Shown: in pieces, positions 8,579-17,362 of the stretch
Layout of the letters: the number at the start of each line of letters is the position of its first letter
How positions within the stretch are numbered: the first letter of the stretch is position 1
Assembly: GCA_004193205.1 (NCBI GenBank)
Contig: RZUM01000001.1
Coordinates: 248,001-312,000 of the forward strand
DNA: 64,000 nucleotides
Direction of reading: 5' to 3'
From: Gordonia sediminis
GTDB taxonomy: Bacteria; Actinomycetota; Actinomycetes; Mycobacteriales; Mycobacteriaceae
Position numbers and translations under genes: made by a program
Notes under the pieces: generated by a model
What the model saw: only the letters and a program-made list of their open reading frames with translations
What the model was told of the DNA's origin: nothing
Databases searched by the model: none

Positions 8579-9876
8579 ACGCCCCACTCCGCGACCGCGC
8601 CGGCCAGTTCACCGACGACGAAGCCGCCCGCTGGCCCGACATCGCGCACATCCCCCACGGCCCGACCACGAGGGTTCGTGCCGCCGCTGCCGGCTGGCTC
8701 TTCCGGCACGCGTCCCGCCACCTCGACGTGCGCATCGAGTACCCCGACGGTTCGATCAGCGGCGACGACACGTCGTACGTGTTGCCCCGCATGATCATCC
8801 GACGGCCCGACGACTTCGCGCGCCGGGTCGGCACCGCCGGGCTGATCGGCTTCGGCGAAGCGTTCATGGCCGGGGACTGGACCACCGACGACCTGGTCGG
8901 CGTCCTCACCCCGTTCGCCGAACGGATGGCGCATCTCGTCCCCCGCCCCCTCCAGGTCCTTCGCTCTGCAGTACTGCCCAAACACCCACCGTCGGAAGAC
9001 AACTCGACGACCAACACGAGGTCGAACATCGCCCGCCACTACGACCTGTCCAACGACCTGTTCGCCACCTTCCTCGACGACACGCTGACCTATTCGAGCG
9101 CACTGTTCGACCACGTCGACCACTACACGCGACGATCCTGGTCCGAACTCGGTGACGCGCAGCACCGCAAGATCGACCGCCTGCTCGACCTCGCCGGTGT
9201 CGGTCCCGGAACTCGCCTTCTCGAGATCGGAACCGGTTGGGGTGAACTGTGTTTGCGTGCGGCGCAGCGGGGCGCGACCGTGCGTTCGGTGACCCTGTCC
9301 ACCGAGCAACAGGCACTGGCGCGGCGGCGGATCGACCAGGCAGGCCTCACCGACCGGGTGCAGATCGACCTCCTCGACTACCGAGACGTCGACGGCGTCT
9401 ACGACGCCGTCGTCTCGGTGGAGATGATCGAGGCGGTCGGCGAAAAGTACTGGCCCGTCTACTTCCAGACCATCGACCGTGTACTCGCTCCGGGAGGTCG
9501 GGTCGCGATCCAGGCGATCACCATGCCGCACGACCGGATGTGCGCCACCCGCGACACCTACACCTGGGTGCACAAGTACATCTTCCCCGGCGGACAACTC
9601 GTCTCGCTCGAGGCCCTCGACCAGGTCACCCGCGCCCACACCACGCTGCGCCTGACCAACCAGCGCGCGATGGGCATCCACTACGCCGAAACCCTGCGGC
9701 TGTGGCGTGAACGGTTTACCGCCAACCACTCCCGGATCGCCGCACTGGGTTTCGACACCACCTTCATGCGGATGTGGGAGTTCTATCTGGCCTACTCCGA
9801 GGCCGGTTTCCGCTCCGGTTACCTCGACGTCCATCGTGTGCTGTTCACTCGGCCCGCCGACGAGGCAGCCCGATGA
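8575..9876 (+). CDS. ufaA1: Cyclopropane-fatty-acid-synthase-like methyltransferase (UfaA1 type)
   Basis: A 433-residue enzyme with the CFA synthase layout: an N-terminal acyl-binding region, the signature IARHYDLSNDLF at 152-163, the SAM-binding motif LEIGTGWG at 216-223, and the downstream VEMIEAVGEKYWPVYF and ETLRLWRERF blocks. It should transfer a methyl or methylene group from S-adenosylmethionine to a double bond in a phospholipid acyl chain. M. tuberculosis Rv0447c, its positional counterpart, has been proposed to act in tuberculostearic acid synthesis (from memory). Start ATG 8575 overlaps the preceding stop. The exact product (cyclopropane, 10-methyl branch or furan precursor) cannot be read from sequence. 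Confidence 0.9.
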   Translation: MNAPLRDRAGQFTDDEAARWPDIAHIPHGPTTRVRAAAAGWLFRHASRHLDVRIEYPDGSISGDDTSYVLPRMIIRRPDDFARRVGTAGLIGFGEAFMAGDWTTDDLVGVLTPFAERMAHLVPRPLQVLRSAVLPKHPPSEDNSTTNTRSNIARHYDLSNDLFATFLDDTLTYSSALFDHVDHYTRRSWSELGDAQHRKIDRLLDLAGVGPGTRLLEIGTGWGELCLRAAQRGATVRSVTLSTEQQALARRRIDQAGLTDRVQIDLLDYRDVDGVYDAVVSVEMIEAVGEKYWPVYFQTIDRVLAPGGRVAIQAITMPHDRMCATRDTYTWVHKYIFPGGQLVSLEALDQVTRAHTTLRLTNQRAMGIHYAETLRLWRERFTANHSRIAALGFDTTFMRMWEFYLAYSEAGFRSGYLDVHRVLFTRPADEAAR

Positions 9877-10688
9877 CCACCGGCGTCGGCTTCCTCGTCA
9901 TCACCGCGGTCTCCGTGGTGTTCCTGGCGGTGCTGCAGGGTGTGACGATGGCGATCGGTCACCGTATCGGTCGCTACAACGTGGTCGACGTCGCCTGGGG
10001 TCTGGGTTTCGTCGGCGTCGCGTGGCTGGCATTGACACTCGGCCCGGGCGACCCCACCCGCCGTTGGCTGCTGGCCGTCCTCGTCGGGATCTGGGGTCTG
10101 CGCCTCAGCTGGCACATGCACGTCAAATCGGCCGGCAAAGGGGAGGATCCGCGCTACACCGATCTCCTCGCCCGCTCCGGAGGCAACAACCCGAACGTCG
10201 TCGCCCGCAAGATCTTCGCCACCCAGGGCGCCGCACAGTGGTTCGTGTCCCTACCGATCCAGGTCTCCGCGGTCACCGGACCGACCACCGGAGTGTGGAC
10301 CGCGGTACTCGTCGCCGGCATCGTCGCGTGGATACTCGGTTTCGGGTTCGAGGCGATCGGCGACGCCCAGCTCCGCCGCTTCAAGGCCGATCCCGGCAAC
10401 CGGGGTCGGGTCATGGACCGCGGCCTGTGGTCATGGACCCGGCACCCCAACTATTTCGGCGACTCCTGCGTGTGGTGGGGCCTGTGGCTGATCGCGGCGA
10501 GTAGCTGGCCCGGTGTCCTCACCGTGGCCTCGCCGGTGCTGATGACCTGGTTCCTCGTCTACGCGACGGGCGCACGGTTGCTCGAACAGTCGATGAGCAC
10601 ACGCCCCGGCTACCCCGAGTATCAACGGCGCACCTCCTACTTCCTGCCCCGGCCGTCGCGCGCGGCGCAACGATCGCCGTCGCCATGA
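9873..10688 (+). CDS. DUF1295 family membrane protein (Rv0446c-like)
   Basis: A 271-residue integral membrane protein with about six helices and the DUF1295 C-terminal signature: RGLWSWTRHPNYFGD followed by WWGLWL and a terminal TRPGYPEYQRRTSYFLP. This fold is related to steroid 5-alpha reductases and isoprenylcysteine methyltransferases, so a membrane-embedded reductase or transferase acting on a lipid is the likely role. Start ATG 9873 overlaps the methyltransferase stop as ATGA. The four genes before sigK thus form one coupled unit: flavoprotein, DUF1365, methyltransferase, DUF1295. Confidence 0.88.
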   Translation: MTTGVGFLVITAVSVVFLAVLQGVTMAIGHRIGRYNVVDVAWGLGFVGVAWLALTLGPGDPTRRWLLAVLVGIWGLRLSWHMHVKSAGKGEDPRYTDLLARSGGNNPNVVARKIFATQGAAQWFVSLPIQVSAVTGPTTGVWTAVLVAGIVAWILGFGFEAIGDAQLRRFKADPGNRGRVMDRGLWSWTRHPNYFGDSCVWWGLWLIAASSWPGVLTVASPVLMTWFLVYATGARLLEQSMSTRPGYPEYQRRTSYFLPRPSRAAQRSPSP

Positions 10689-11347
10689 CCTCCCTCTCGG
10701 TCTTCCCGCCGGTCTCGTTGAGGCCGGGCGCCACTGCCGATAGGCTGGTCGGCGATGACTACCGAGGGCCCGTGGTGACCACCGAGTCCGCGTCGACGCT
10801 CGCGGCGCTCCCCGCGCTGCTCGATCGCATCGCGTCCGGTGACGCCGATGCCTTCGCCCGTTTCTACGACCTGACGTGCGCCCGCGTGTACGGCATGGTG
10901 CTGCGTGTGCTGCGCGATCCCGGCTACAGCGAGGAGACCACCCAGGAGGTGTTCCTGCAGGTGTGGCGGTCGGCGGGGTCCTTCGATCCGCAGGCCGGGT
11001 CGGCGCTGTCCTGGTTGATCACCATGGCGCATCGTCGTGCGGTGGACCGGGTGCGGTCCGAGTCGGCGGCGACCCGCCGCGACCTCGCCTACGGTGCCGA
11101 CGACACCCGGTCGACCTTCGACGAGGTCACCGAACAGGTCGCGTCCCGGGAAACCTCCCGTGAGGTGATCGATTGTCTCGGCACCCTCACCGACATCCAA
11201 CGGCAGTCGGTGGACCTCGCCTACTATCACGGGCTGAGCTATCGGGAGGTGGCCGAGCGACTGTCCGTCGCCCTCCCCACCATCAAGTCCCGCATCCGCG
11301 ACGGCCTGCAGCGGCTGCGGAGTTGTCTGGGAGATCGTGATGCGTGA
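10685..11347 (+). CDS. sigK: ECF RNA polymerase sigma factor SigK
   Basis: An ECF sigma factor with region 2 (ARFYDLTCARVYGMVLRVL, then SEETTQEVFLQVWRSAGSFD and SWLITMAHRRAVDRVR) and region 4 (LTDIQRQSVDLAYYHGLSYREVAERLS, then TIKSRIRDGL). YSEETTQE and MAHRRAVDRVR closely match mycobacterial SigK as remembered. ATG 10685 overlaps the upstream stop like the other genes of the operon and gives 220 residues; GTG at 10772 or 10775 would give about 190, nearer the mycobacterial length, and a TAGGCT box at 10741-10746 could drive such a start. Downstream rskA overlaps its end by eight bases. SigK directs RNA polymerase to CCATCC/CCGAAT-type promoters. Confidence 0.93.
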   Translation: MTSLSVFPPVSLRPGATADRLVGDDYRGPVVTTESASTLAALPALLDRIASGDADAFARFYDLTCARVYGMVLRVLRDPGYSEETTQEVFLQVWRSAGSFDPQAGSALSWLITMAHRRAVDRVRSESAATRRDLAYGADDTRSTFDEVTEQVASRETSREVIDCLGTLTDIQRQSVDLAYYHGLSYREVAERLSVALPTIKSRIRDGLQRLRSCLGDRDA

Positions 11348-12107
11348 CGACGAACTCCTCGATCTCGCCGCGACGATGGGCCTCGACGCGGTCACCGGAC
11401 CCGACCTCGCCGAACTCGACGAGGCCCTCGAATCGGCGACCCCCGAGGTCCGTGACGAGTTCGAGCGGCAGGTCCGCGCGACCCGCGAGACGATGGCGCA
11501 GCTCAGCGCGGCCACCGCCGTCCCCCCGCCCGCGACCCTGCGTGCGCGGGTGTTGGCCGCTGCCCGTGCCGAATCCGCGGAGACCTCGACCGGCGGGCCC
11601 CAATCCGATCAGGCACCTGCGCCGGACGCCGACGCCACGGTGATACCCCTCCATCCCCGACGACGACGCTTCCTGTATGCCGCGGCCGCCGCGGTGATGG
11701 CGGTGGCGATCGGCGCGGTCGGCTGGGTGATCGGCGTGTCGTCGAATCCGTCGGAGACCCAACCGCCCACCGCCGAGCAGGTGTTCACCGCGAGCGACGT
11801 GCGTACCACGTCGGGCGATGTCGCCACCGGGCATGCCACCGTCACCTATTCGCCATCGGAGGATGCGGGGGTGCTCGTCATGAACGACGTGCCACCACCC
11901 CAGGCCGGCACCGTCTACCAGATGTGGCTGGTCGGCCCCACCGGGAACACGTTGGCGGGCACGATGACCGACAAGGACGTCGCCCCGTCGACGACGGCGG
12001 TGATCCCGCACCTCGGCGATGCCACCGCGTTGGCGTTCACCGTCGAACCGGCGGGCGGTTCGACGCAGCCGACCGGCCCGTTCGTCGCCGAGTTGCCGCT
12101 GAGCTAA
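11340..12107 (+). CDS. rskA: Anti-sigma-K factor RskA
   Basis: A 255-residue single-pass membrane protein. The N-terminal anti-sigma domain (about 1-95, LLDLAATMGLDAVTGPDLAELDEAL) faces the cytoplasm and should hold SigK; one transmembrane helix lies at about 111-133; the extracytoplasmic RskA domain carries GVLVMNDVPPPQAGTVYQMW and ends AFTVEPAGGSTQPTGPFVAEL. ATG 11340 follows an in-frame GTG (11337), and both overlap the sigK stop, so the pair is translationally coupled. In mycobacteria RskA is cleaved by regulated intramembrane proteolysis to release SigK, in response to redox state (family knowledge). The activating signal in this organism is unknown. Confidence 0.93.
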   Translation: MRDDELLDLAATMGLDAVTGPDLAELDEALESATPEVRDEFERQVRATRETMAQLSAATAVPPPATLRARVLAAARAESAETSTGGPQSDQAPAPDADATVIPLHPRRRRFLYAAAAAVMAVAIGAVGWVIGVSSNPSETQPPTAEQVFTASDVRTTSGDVATGHATVTYSPSEDAGVLVMNDVPPPQAGTVYQMWLVGPTGNTLAGTMTDKDVAPSTTAVIPHLGDATALAFTVEPAGGSTQPTGPFVAELPLS

Positions 12108-12116
12108 GTGGCCTGT

Positions 12117-13637
12117 TCACGGCATCATGGCACGGATCGCGTCGATGGTGTCGGCCTCGGCGGGCGTCTTGTCCGGCCGATAGCGGACGACGCGCGCGAA
12201 GCGCAGTGCGACACCACCGGGGTAGCGCGAACTGCGTTGCACACCATCGAGTTCGATCTCGACGACGATCTCCGGTCGCAGATACACGGTGTGGCCGTCG
12301 CGGCCACTGGAGTGTTTCGGGAATTCCTCGGTCTGCCAGGCGAGCAACGCGTCGGTGAGCCCCTTGAAGGTCTTGCCGACCATGATCGGCGATCCCCCGT
12401 CGGGGTCGCGGGCGCCGAGATGCAGGTTGGACAGGAACCCGGTCCGACGACCCGACCCCCATTCCGCGCCGAGGACCACCAGATCGACGGTGTGGGTGGG
12501 TTTGATCTTCTGCCAGGCCTTTCCACGCCGACCGGCCGCGTACACCCCGTCGAGCGACTTCGCCATCACTCCCTCGTGCCCGGCGGCCAACGCATCGTCG
12601 AAGAACCGCTGTGCCTCCTCGACATCGGGGTTGCGGACCGACGGAATCCGCAGCGCCGCAGCCACGGTGTCGAGCGCGACGAGCCGTTCGGTCAGCGGTC
12701 GGTCGATGAGATCGACACCGTCGAGATGAAGGCAGTCGAAGAAGAACGGCCGCAGCAACCCGGTCGGGTCGTCGCCGTGCTCTGCGGCCGATCCGAAACG
12801 ACTCATCGTGTCCTGGAACGGGCGTGGCCGACCGTCGGCATCCAGGGTCAGCGTCTCGCCGTCGAGTATGACGGTCTCGCAGTCGAGTTCACGCACCACC
12901 GCCACGACGTCGGGTACCGCGGCGGTGATGTCGCGCAGGCTGCGGGTGTAGACGGCGACGTCGTCCTTGCGTCGGTGGACCTGGATGCGCGCGCCGTCGA
13001 GTTTGTAGTCGATCACCAGCTCAGGCCCGAGCGAGGTGACGGCGTCGGCCAGCGAGTCGGCCGGGGTGGCCAACATCGGTGCCACCGCGCGGCCCACTTC
13101 GAGGCCCACCGCGCCGAGGGCCTCGGCACCGCCGAACACCGCGAGCGCCGCCGTCTGCGGAAGCGATCCGGTCAGCATGTGCGCCCGCCGTACCAGGTCG
13201 ATCGGCTGCCCCGCCGCATCGGCGATCGCGTCGGCCATGACCCCGGCCAGCGCTCCTTGCCGCAGTTCGCCGGTGAGTAGGCGGCGCAGGAAGTGTTGTT
13301 CGGATTCGTCTGCTCCGCCGAACAATTCGAGCAGCAGCTGTTTGCGCTCGGCCACCGACCCCGGCCCGGTCGCCGCCGCCAGCCGGGTGAGAAGATCGTC
13401 GACACCGGTGACGGTCAGCGTCGGTTCATCGGCGGGTGGCGCGTCGAGTGCCGTGAGCGAACGCCAGCCCACGCCGATCCGGCCCTGCCGGGTGACCCCG
13501 GTCAGCCACGCCACCACGGTGGGGATCTCATCGGGTGCGCAGTCGCCCAGCAGCGCACCGAGTTCGGCAGTCTTCTGTTTGCGCGATCGGGTCGCGGCGA
13601 CCGCCGCCGACGTCTCGACAACACGTGCCAGCCTCAT
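12117..13637 (-). CDS. ligB: ATP-dependent DNA ligase, LigB type
   Basis: A 506-residue ligase of the length I recall for mycobacterial LigB. The nucleotidyl-transfer motif KLDGARI places the adenylated lysine at residue 212, and motifs ILDGETL, FFFDCLH, EGVMAKSLD and WQKIKP follow in the expected order. The N-terminal 200 residues form the DNA-binding domain. It seals nicks in duplex DNA using ATP and accompanies, rather than replaces, the essential NAD-dependent LigA. Start ATG 13635-13637 overlaps the SulP stop by four bases, so the two genes are co-transcribed. Convergent with rskA, ten bases apart. Confidence 0.93.
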   Translation of the reverse strand: MRLARVVETSAAVAATRSRKQKTAELGALLGDCAPDEIPTVVAWLTGVTRQGRIGVGWRSLTALDAPPADEPTLTVTGVDDLLTRLAAATGPGSVAERKQLLLELFGGADESEQHFLRRLLTGELRQGALAGVMADAIADAAGQPIDLVRRAHMLTGSLPQTAALAVFGGAEALGAVGLEVGRAVAPMLATPADSLADAVTSLGPELVIDYKLDGARIQVHRRKDDVAVYTRSLRDITAAVPDVVAVVRELDCETVILDGETLTLDADGRPRPFQDTMSRFGSAAEHGDDPTGLLRPFFFDCLHLDGVDLIDRPLTERLVALDTVAAALRIPSVRNPDVEEAQRFFDDALAAGHEGVMAKSLDGVYAAGRRGKAWQKIKPTHTVDLVVLGAEWGSGRRTGFLSNLHLGARDPDGGSPIMVGKTFKGLTDALLAWQTEEFPKHSSGRDGHTVYLRPEIVVEIELDGVQRSSRYPGGVALRFARVVRYRPDKTPAEADTIDAIRAMMP

Positions 13638-15397
13638 CGGGACTCCCCGGTGTCGGGCTCGTCGGCGACCGCGTCCGGGTACGCCGCCTCGAAGGCACGG
13701 ACCGCGGCCCCGACGGTGGGGAACACGTGATCGGGATCGAGGTCGGCGAGCAGTCCCTCGGTGAACAGGGTGCTCTGCAGTTCCGGATCGACGCCGGCGA
13801 GGACGAAATGCGCGTGATGGGAGTGCACGTAGGAGATCAGATCACCGAGCACCGACGATGCGGAGTAGTCGACGTCGCTGATCGCGGTGCAGTCGAGTAC
13901 CAGCCATCGCACCGGGTCGGGCGCCGCGCGGATGAGGTCCATGACGTCGTCGGCGAATCGTCCGGCGTTGGCGTAGAACAGGTCCGCGTCGTAGCGGAAG
14001 AGGATGAGCCCGGGCAACGACTGCAGTCCGGGCCGGGCCGGCTGGTAGTGCCGGGCGCGGCCATGCTCGCTGACGCCGACGACGAATCGTTCGGGCCGAT
14101 ACTGGCGGCGGATCATCTCGAGCAGCGAGACGACCATGGCGGTGAGGATGCCGGTCTGCACGCCGAAGACGACCACGACGACGGCACTGAACACGGCGAT
14201 GCCGAACTCGATCTTCCGGATTCGCCACATGCGGCGGTAGGCGTGCAGATCGATGAGGTTGACCGCGACCAGGAACACGATGGCCGACAGCACCGCATGC
14301 GGGAGGTCCTCGATCACCCCGGCGAGGAAGACCACAACCAACAGGGTCACGCCGGCCATGGTGATGTTGGAGACCTGGGTGCGGCCCCGCTCCTCGTCGA
14401 GCAGTTGGGTCTTGGTGGGACTGCCGTTGACCACGAAGGTCGAACTCAGGCCGGCGATCAGGTTGGCCGCCGACAGTCCGACGATGTCCCGGTTGACGTC
14501 GGCGATATCGCCGTGTTTCTGCGCGAAACTCCGTGCGGTCGCCGCGCTTTGGGCGAGGATGACGATGGCGCAGCCGACCGAGACCGTGACCGCGCTGGCG
14601 ATGGTGTCCCACGACAGTCCGGTCGGCAGCCCCAGATGCGGCAGCCCGCCGTCGAGGGGGCCGACGACGTCGAGCTCGTCGGCCCACCCGAACGCCGCAA
14701 CCAGGATGATCGACCCGGCCACCACCATGATGGCCACCGGGAATCGGGGCGCGAATCGTCGCGCCCCGATCAACGCCACCAGGGTGACGGCAGCGAAAGC
14801 CGCAGAGCCCCAATCGATCGACCCGAGCTCGGACAGGAATGCCGACCACCGATCCCAGACGTGCCCGTCGGTACCCGGCACACCGAACATCCCTGGGATC
14901 TGGCCGGTGAGCACGCTGATCCCGGTGCCGGTGAGGAAGCCGACCAGGACCGCCGTCGAGAGGAAATCGCCGAGGAAACCCAGCCGAAGCAGGCGCGCCA
15001 CCACCAGGATGCCGCCGGTCACCAGGGCGACGATGCCCGCCCACGCCAACCACTCCGGAGAGCCCGGTGTCAATCCCGAGATCCCGAGTCCGGCGATGCC
15101 GGATGCGAGCAGTGCGGCCGTCGCGGAATCGGCGCCGACGACCAGCAGCCGTGACGACCCCAGCAGCGCGAACGCGATGGTCGGCAGGATGATCGTGTAC
15201 AAACCCGCCACGACCGGGACCTTCGCGATCGAGCTGTAACCCATACACTCCGGGATCGCCACGGCCGCCAGCGTCACACCCGCGACGATGTCGGTCCGCA
15301 GCCACCGCCAGCGGTACCCGCGCAGCCACGGCGGGACCAACACCTGAAGTGCCCGCGGCCGGGTGGCCTCGACCGACACCGGGGCCGATCCGCTCAT
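13634..15397 (-). CDS. SulP family inorganic anion transporter with STAS domain
   Basis: A 587-residue transporter with roughly 10-12 membrane helices in residues 30-440 and a cytoplasmic STAS domain from about 455 to 580 (RYDADLFYANAGRFADDV, VLDCTAISDVDYSASSVLG). The motif ECMGYSSIAKVPVVAGLY near the first helices is the SulP signature. Substrates in the family include sulfate, bicarbonate and carboxylates; sequence alone does not choose between them. Upstream partner of ligB in a two-gene unit, with no obvious functional link. Start ATG at 15395-15397. Confidence 0.92.
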   Translation of the reverse strand: MSGSAPVSVEATRPRALQVLVPPWLRGYRWRWLRTDIVAGVTLAAVAIPECMGYSSIAKVPVVAGLYTIILPTIAFALLGSSRLLVVGADSATAALLASGIAGLGISGLTPGSPEWLAWAGIVALVTGGILVVARLLRLGFLGDFLSTAVLVGFLTGTGISVLTGQIPGMFGVPGTDGHVWDRWSAFLSELGSIDWGSAAFAAVTLVALIGARRFAPRFPVAIMVVAGSIILVAAFGWADELDVVGPLDGGLPHLGLPTGLSWDTIASAVTVSVGCAIVILAQSAATARSFAQKHGDIADVNRDIVGLSAANLIAGLSSTFVVNGSPTKTQLLDEERGRTQVSNITMAGVTLLVVVFLAGVIEDLPHAVLSAIVFLVAVNLIDLHAYRRMWRIRKIEFGIAVFSAVVVVVFGVQTGILTAMVVSLLEMIRRQYRPERFVVGVSEHGRARHYQPARPGLQSLPGLILFRYDADLFYANAGRFADDVMDLIRAAPDPVRWLVLDCTAISDVDYSASSVLGDLISYVHSHHAHFVLAGVDPELQSTLFTEGLLADLDPDHVFPTVGAAVRAFEAAYPDAVADEPDTGESR

Positions 15398-15466
15398 TCC
15401 GGCAACGTTACCGGCTCACCCGGCAACGTCACCGACAATGCCGCCCCAGCGACCATGCCGCACGGT

Positions 15467-16099
15467 TCAGTGCCCGCGCTTGATCCACTCCTCGAGATGC
15501 GGGGCCTCCTCGCCGACGGTGGTGCCGTCGCCGTGTCCGGTGTAGACCTTGGTCTCCGGGTCGAGGGACAGGATCTTGTCGCGGATGGAGTCGATGATCG
15601 TCGGAAAGCTCGAGAACGATCGCCCGGTGGCACCGGGACCACCGTGGAACAGGGTGTCGCCGCTGAACAGCACACCCGCCTCGGGTGCGTAGACCACGCA
15701 CGAGCCCGGCGAGTGCCCCGGGGTGTTGATGACCTTCAGCGACGTGCCGGCGACGTCGATGGACTCGTCGTCGTACAGCTCACCGTGTGCGATTCCGGGA
15801 TGGGTTTCGTTCCACAGCATGTCGTCACCGGGGTGCAGCAGGATCGGCGCGCCGGTGGCCTTCGACAGTTCGGGGGCCACGGTGATGTGGTCGTTGTGCC
15901 CGTGGGTCAACACGATCGCCTTCACCGTGCGGTCCCCGACGGCGTCGAGGATCGGCTTGGCCGAATGTGCGGCGTCGATGATGACCACCTCGTCGTCGTT
16001 GCCGACGAGCCAGATGTTGTTGTCGACATCCCAGGTGCCACCGTCGAGCGAGAAGGTGCCCGAGGTGACGACGTTGTCGATGCGGATCTTCGCGGTCAC
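15467..16099 (-). CDS. MBL-fold metallo-hydrolase of the mycothiol dehydrogenase operon
   Basis: A 210-residue metallo-beta-lactamase-fold enzyme. The metal-binding motif THGHNDH is at 65-71, and further ligands appear in NTPGHSPGS and in the terminal VYTGHGDGT block. GTG start at 16097-16099 overlaps the stop of the upstream mycothiol dehydrogenase (GTGA), so translation is coupled. In mycobacteria the same pair occurs (Rv2260 beside adhE2), and the hydrolase is thought to act on the thioester product S-formylmycothiol (inference from context and from glyoxalase II-like motifs). Cytoplasmic, binuclear zinc. Confidence 0.9.
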   Translation of the reverse strand: MTAKIRIDNVVTSGTFSLDGGTWDVDNNIWLVGNDDEVVIIDAAHSAKPILDAVGDRTVKAIVLTHGHNDHITVAPELSKATGAPILLHPGDDMLWNETHPGIAHGELYDDESIDVAGTSLKVINTPGHSPGSCVVYAPEAGVLFSGDTLFHGGPGATGRSFSSFPTIIDSIRDKILSLDPETKVYTGHGDGTTVGEEAPHLEEWIKRGH

Positions 16100-17190
16100 T
16101 GCTTGATCTCCACCACCGAGCGCAGCACCTGGCCGGCCTTCATCGCGTCGAAGGATGCCTCGACGTCCTCGAGCCCGACCCGTTCGGTGACGAACTTCTC
16201 CAGCGGCAGGCGACCCTGTTCGTAGAGATCGATGAGCATCGGGAAGTCACGCTCGGGCAGGCAGTCGCCGTACCACGACGACTTCAGGGAGCCGCCGCGC
16301 GAGAAGAAGTCGACCAGCGGCATCTCGAGGGTCATCTCCGGGGTCGGCACGCCCACCAGCACCACGGTGCCCGCCAGGTCACGCAGGTAGAACGCCTGCT
16401 TGTAGGTTTCCGGGCGACCCACCGCGTCGACCACGACGTCGACACCGTTGCCGTCGGTCAGGTCCTGCACCGCGGTCACCACATCGTCGACCTCGGTGCC
16501 GTTGACGGTGTGCGTCGCGCCGAGGTCCTTCGCCCACTCGAGCTTGGCCGCGTCGCGGTCGATGGCGATGATCTTCGTCGCCCCGGCCAGCCGGGCACCG
16601 GCGATCGCGGCGTCGCCGACACCACCGCAACCGATCACGGCGACCGAGTCACCGCGTCCGACGTTGCCGGTGTTCATCGCGGCACCGAGCCCGGCCATCA
16701 CACCGCAACCGAGCAGTCCGGCGACCGCGGGATCGGTCTCCGGGTTGACCTTGGTGCACTGTCCCTCGTGGATGAGGGTCTTCTCGATGAACGCGCCGAT
16801 ACCCAGCGCCGGGCTGAGTTCGGTGCCGTCGGTCAGCGTCATCTTCTTGCTGGCGTTGTGGGTGTTGAAGCAGTACCACGGACGACCACGCTTGCAGGCG
16901 CGACATTCACCGCACACCGCACGCCAGTTGAGGACGACGAAGTCCCCGACCTCGACGTGGGTGACCTCCGAGCCGACCGTCTCCACGATCCCGGCGGCCT
17001 CGTGGCCGAGCAGGAACGGGTACTCGTCGTTGATGCCGCCCTCTTTGTAGGCCAGGTCGGTGTGGCACACGCCGCAGGCCTGGATCTTCACGATCACGTC
17101 CGTGGGCCCGGGGTCGGGCACCACGACATCGACGACCTCGGTGGCAGCGCCCTTGCTGCGGGAGATGACTCCCTTGACCGTTTGCGACAT
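16096..17190 (-). CDS. adhE2: S-(hydroxymethyl)mycothiol dehydrogenase / S-nitrosomycothiol reductase
   Basis: A 364-residue zinc-dependent medium-chain dehydrogenase. Catalytic zinc ligands come from CGVCHTD (39-45) and GHE (62-64); the structural zinc cysteines are in [17 protein letters not shown] binds at [17 protein letters not shown]. Close to mycobacterial AdhE2/MscR, which oxidises the mycothiol adduct of formaldehyde and reduces S-nitrosomycothiol. It is therefore the formaldehyde-detoxification step for the neighbouring alcohol dehydrogenase genes. Start ATG 17188-17190; the upstream 172 bases contain several inverted repeats. Operon order: zinc ADH, LuxR-type regulator, adhE2, MBL hydrolase. 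Confidence 0.93.
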   Translation of the reverse strand: MSQTVKGVISRSKGAATEVVDVVVPDPGPTDVIVKIQACGVCHTDLAYKEGGINDEYPFLLGHEAAGIVETVGSEVTHVEVGDFVVLNWRAVCGECRACKRGRPWYCFNTHNASKKMTLTDGTELSPALGIGAFIEKTLIHEGQCTKVNPETDPAVAGLLGCGVMAGLGAAMNTGNVGRGDSVAVIGCGGVGDAAIAGARLAGATKIIAIDRDAAKLEWAKDLGATHTVNGTEVDDVVTAVQDLTDGNGVDVVVDAVGRPETYKQAFYLRDLAGTVVLVGVPTPEMTLEMPLVDFFSRGGSLKSSWYGDCLPERDFPMLIDLYEQGRLPLEKFVTERVGLEDVEASFDAMKAGQVLRSVVEIKQ

Positions 17191-17218
17191 TTCCGCTTCA
17201 CACCTCTCCGTAACGCCC

Positions 17219-17297
17219 GGTCACCGGTGGGTGACCCGTACCCAACACAGTGTTGTGGCACAAAACCACCCGTGCATCCGTCCGAAGGGATGGTTTT
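17219..17297. promoter_or_regulatory. Cluster of inverted repeats upstream of adhE2
   Basis: Three repeats sit between the LuxR-type regulator and adhE2: GGTCACC/GGTGACC around GGTG (17219-17236), CAACAC/GTGTTG around A (17243-17255), and a longer hairpin with arms AAAACCA (17262-17268) and TGGTTTT (17291-17297). The first two look like operator sites; the third could be a terminator for the regulator gene. Roles are inference. Confidence 0.5.
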
Positions 17298-17362
17298 ACC
17301 TAGCCGAAAGTACAACTGCCGAGACGCACCGGCCGGAGGAGTCGCATACGGGACGCGATGGG

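Noticed and set aside
10755-10778. ATG 10755 after the TAGGCT box as the sigK start
   Set aside because: That frame stops after eight codons; the sigma factor is in another frame, starting at ATG 10685 or GTG 10772/10775.
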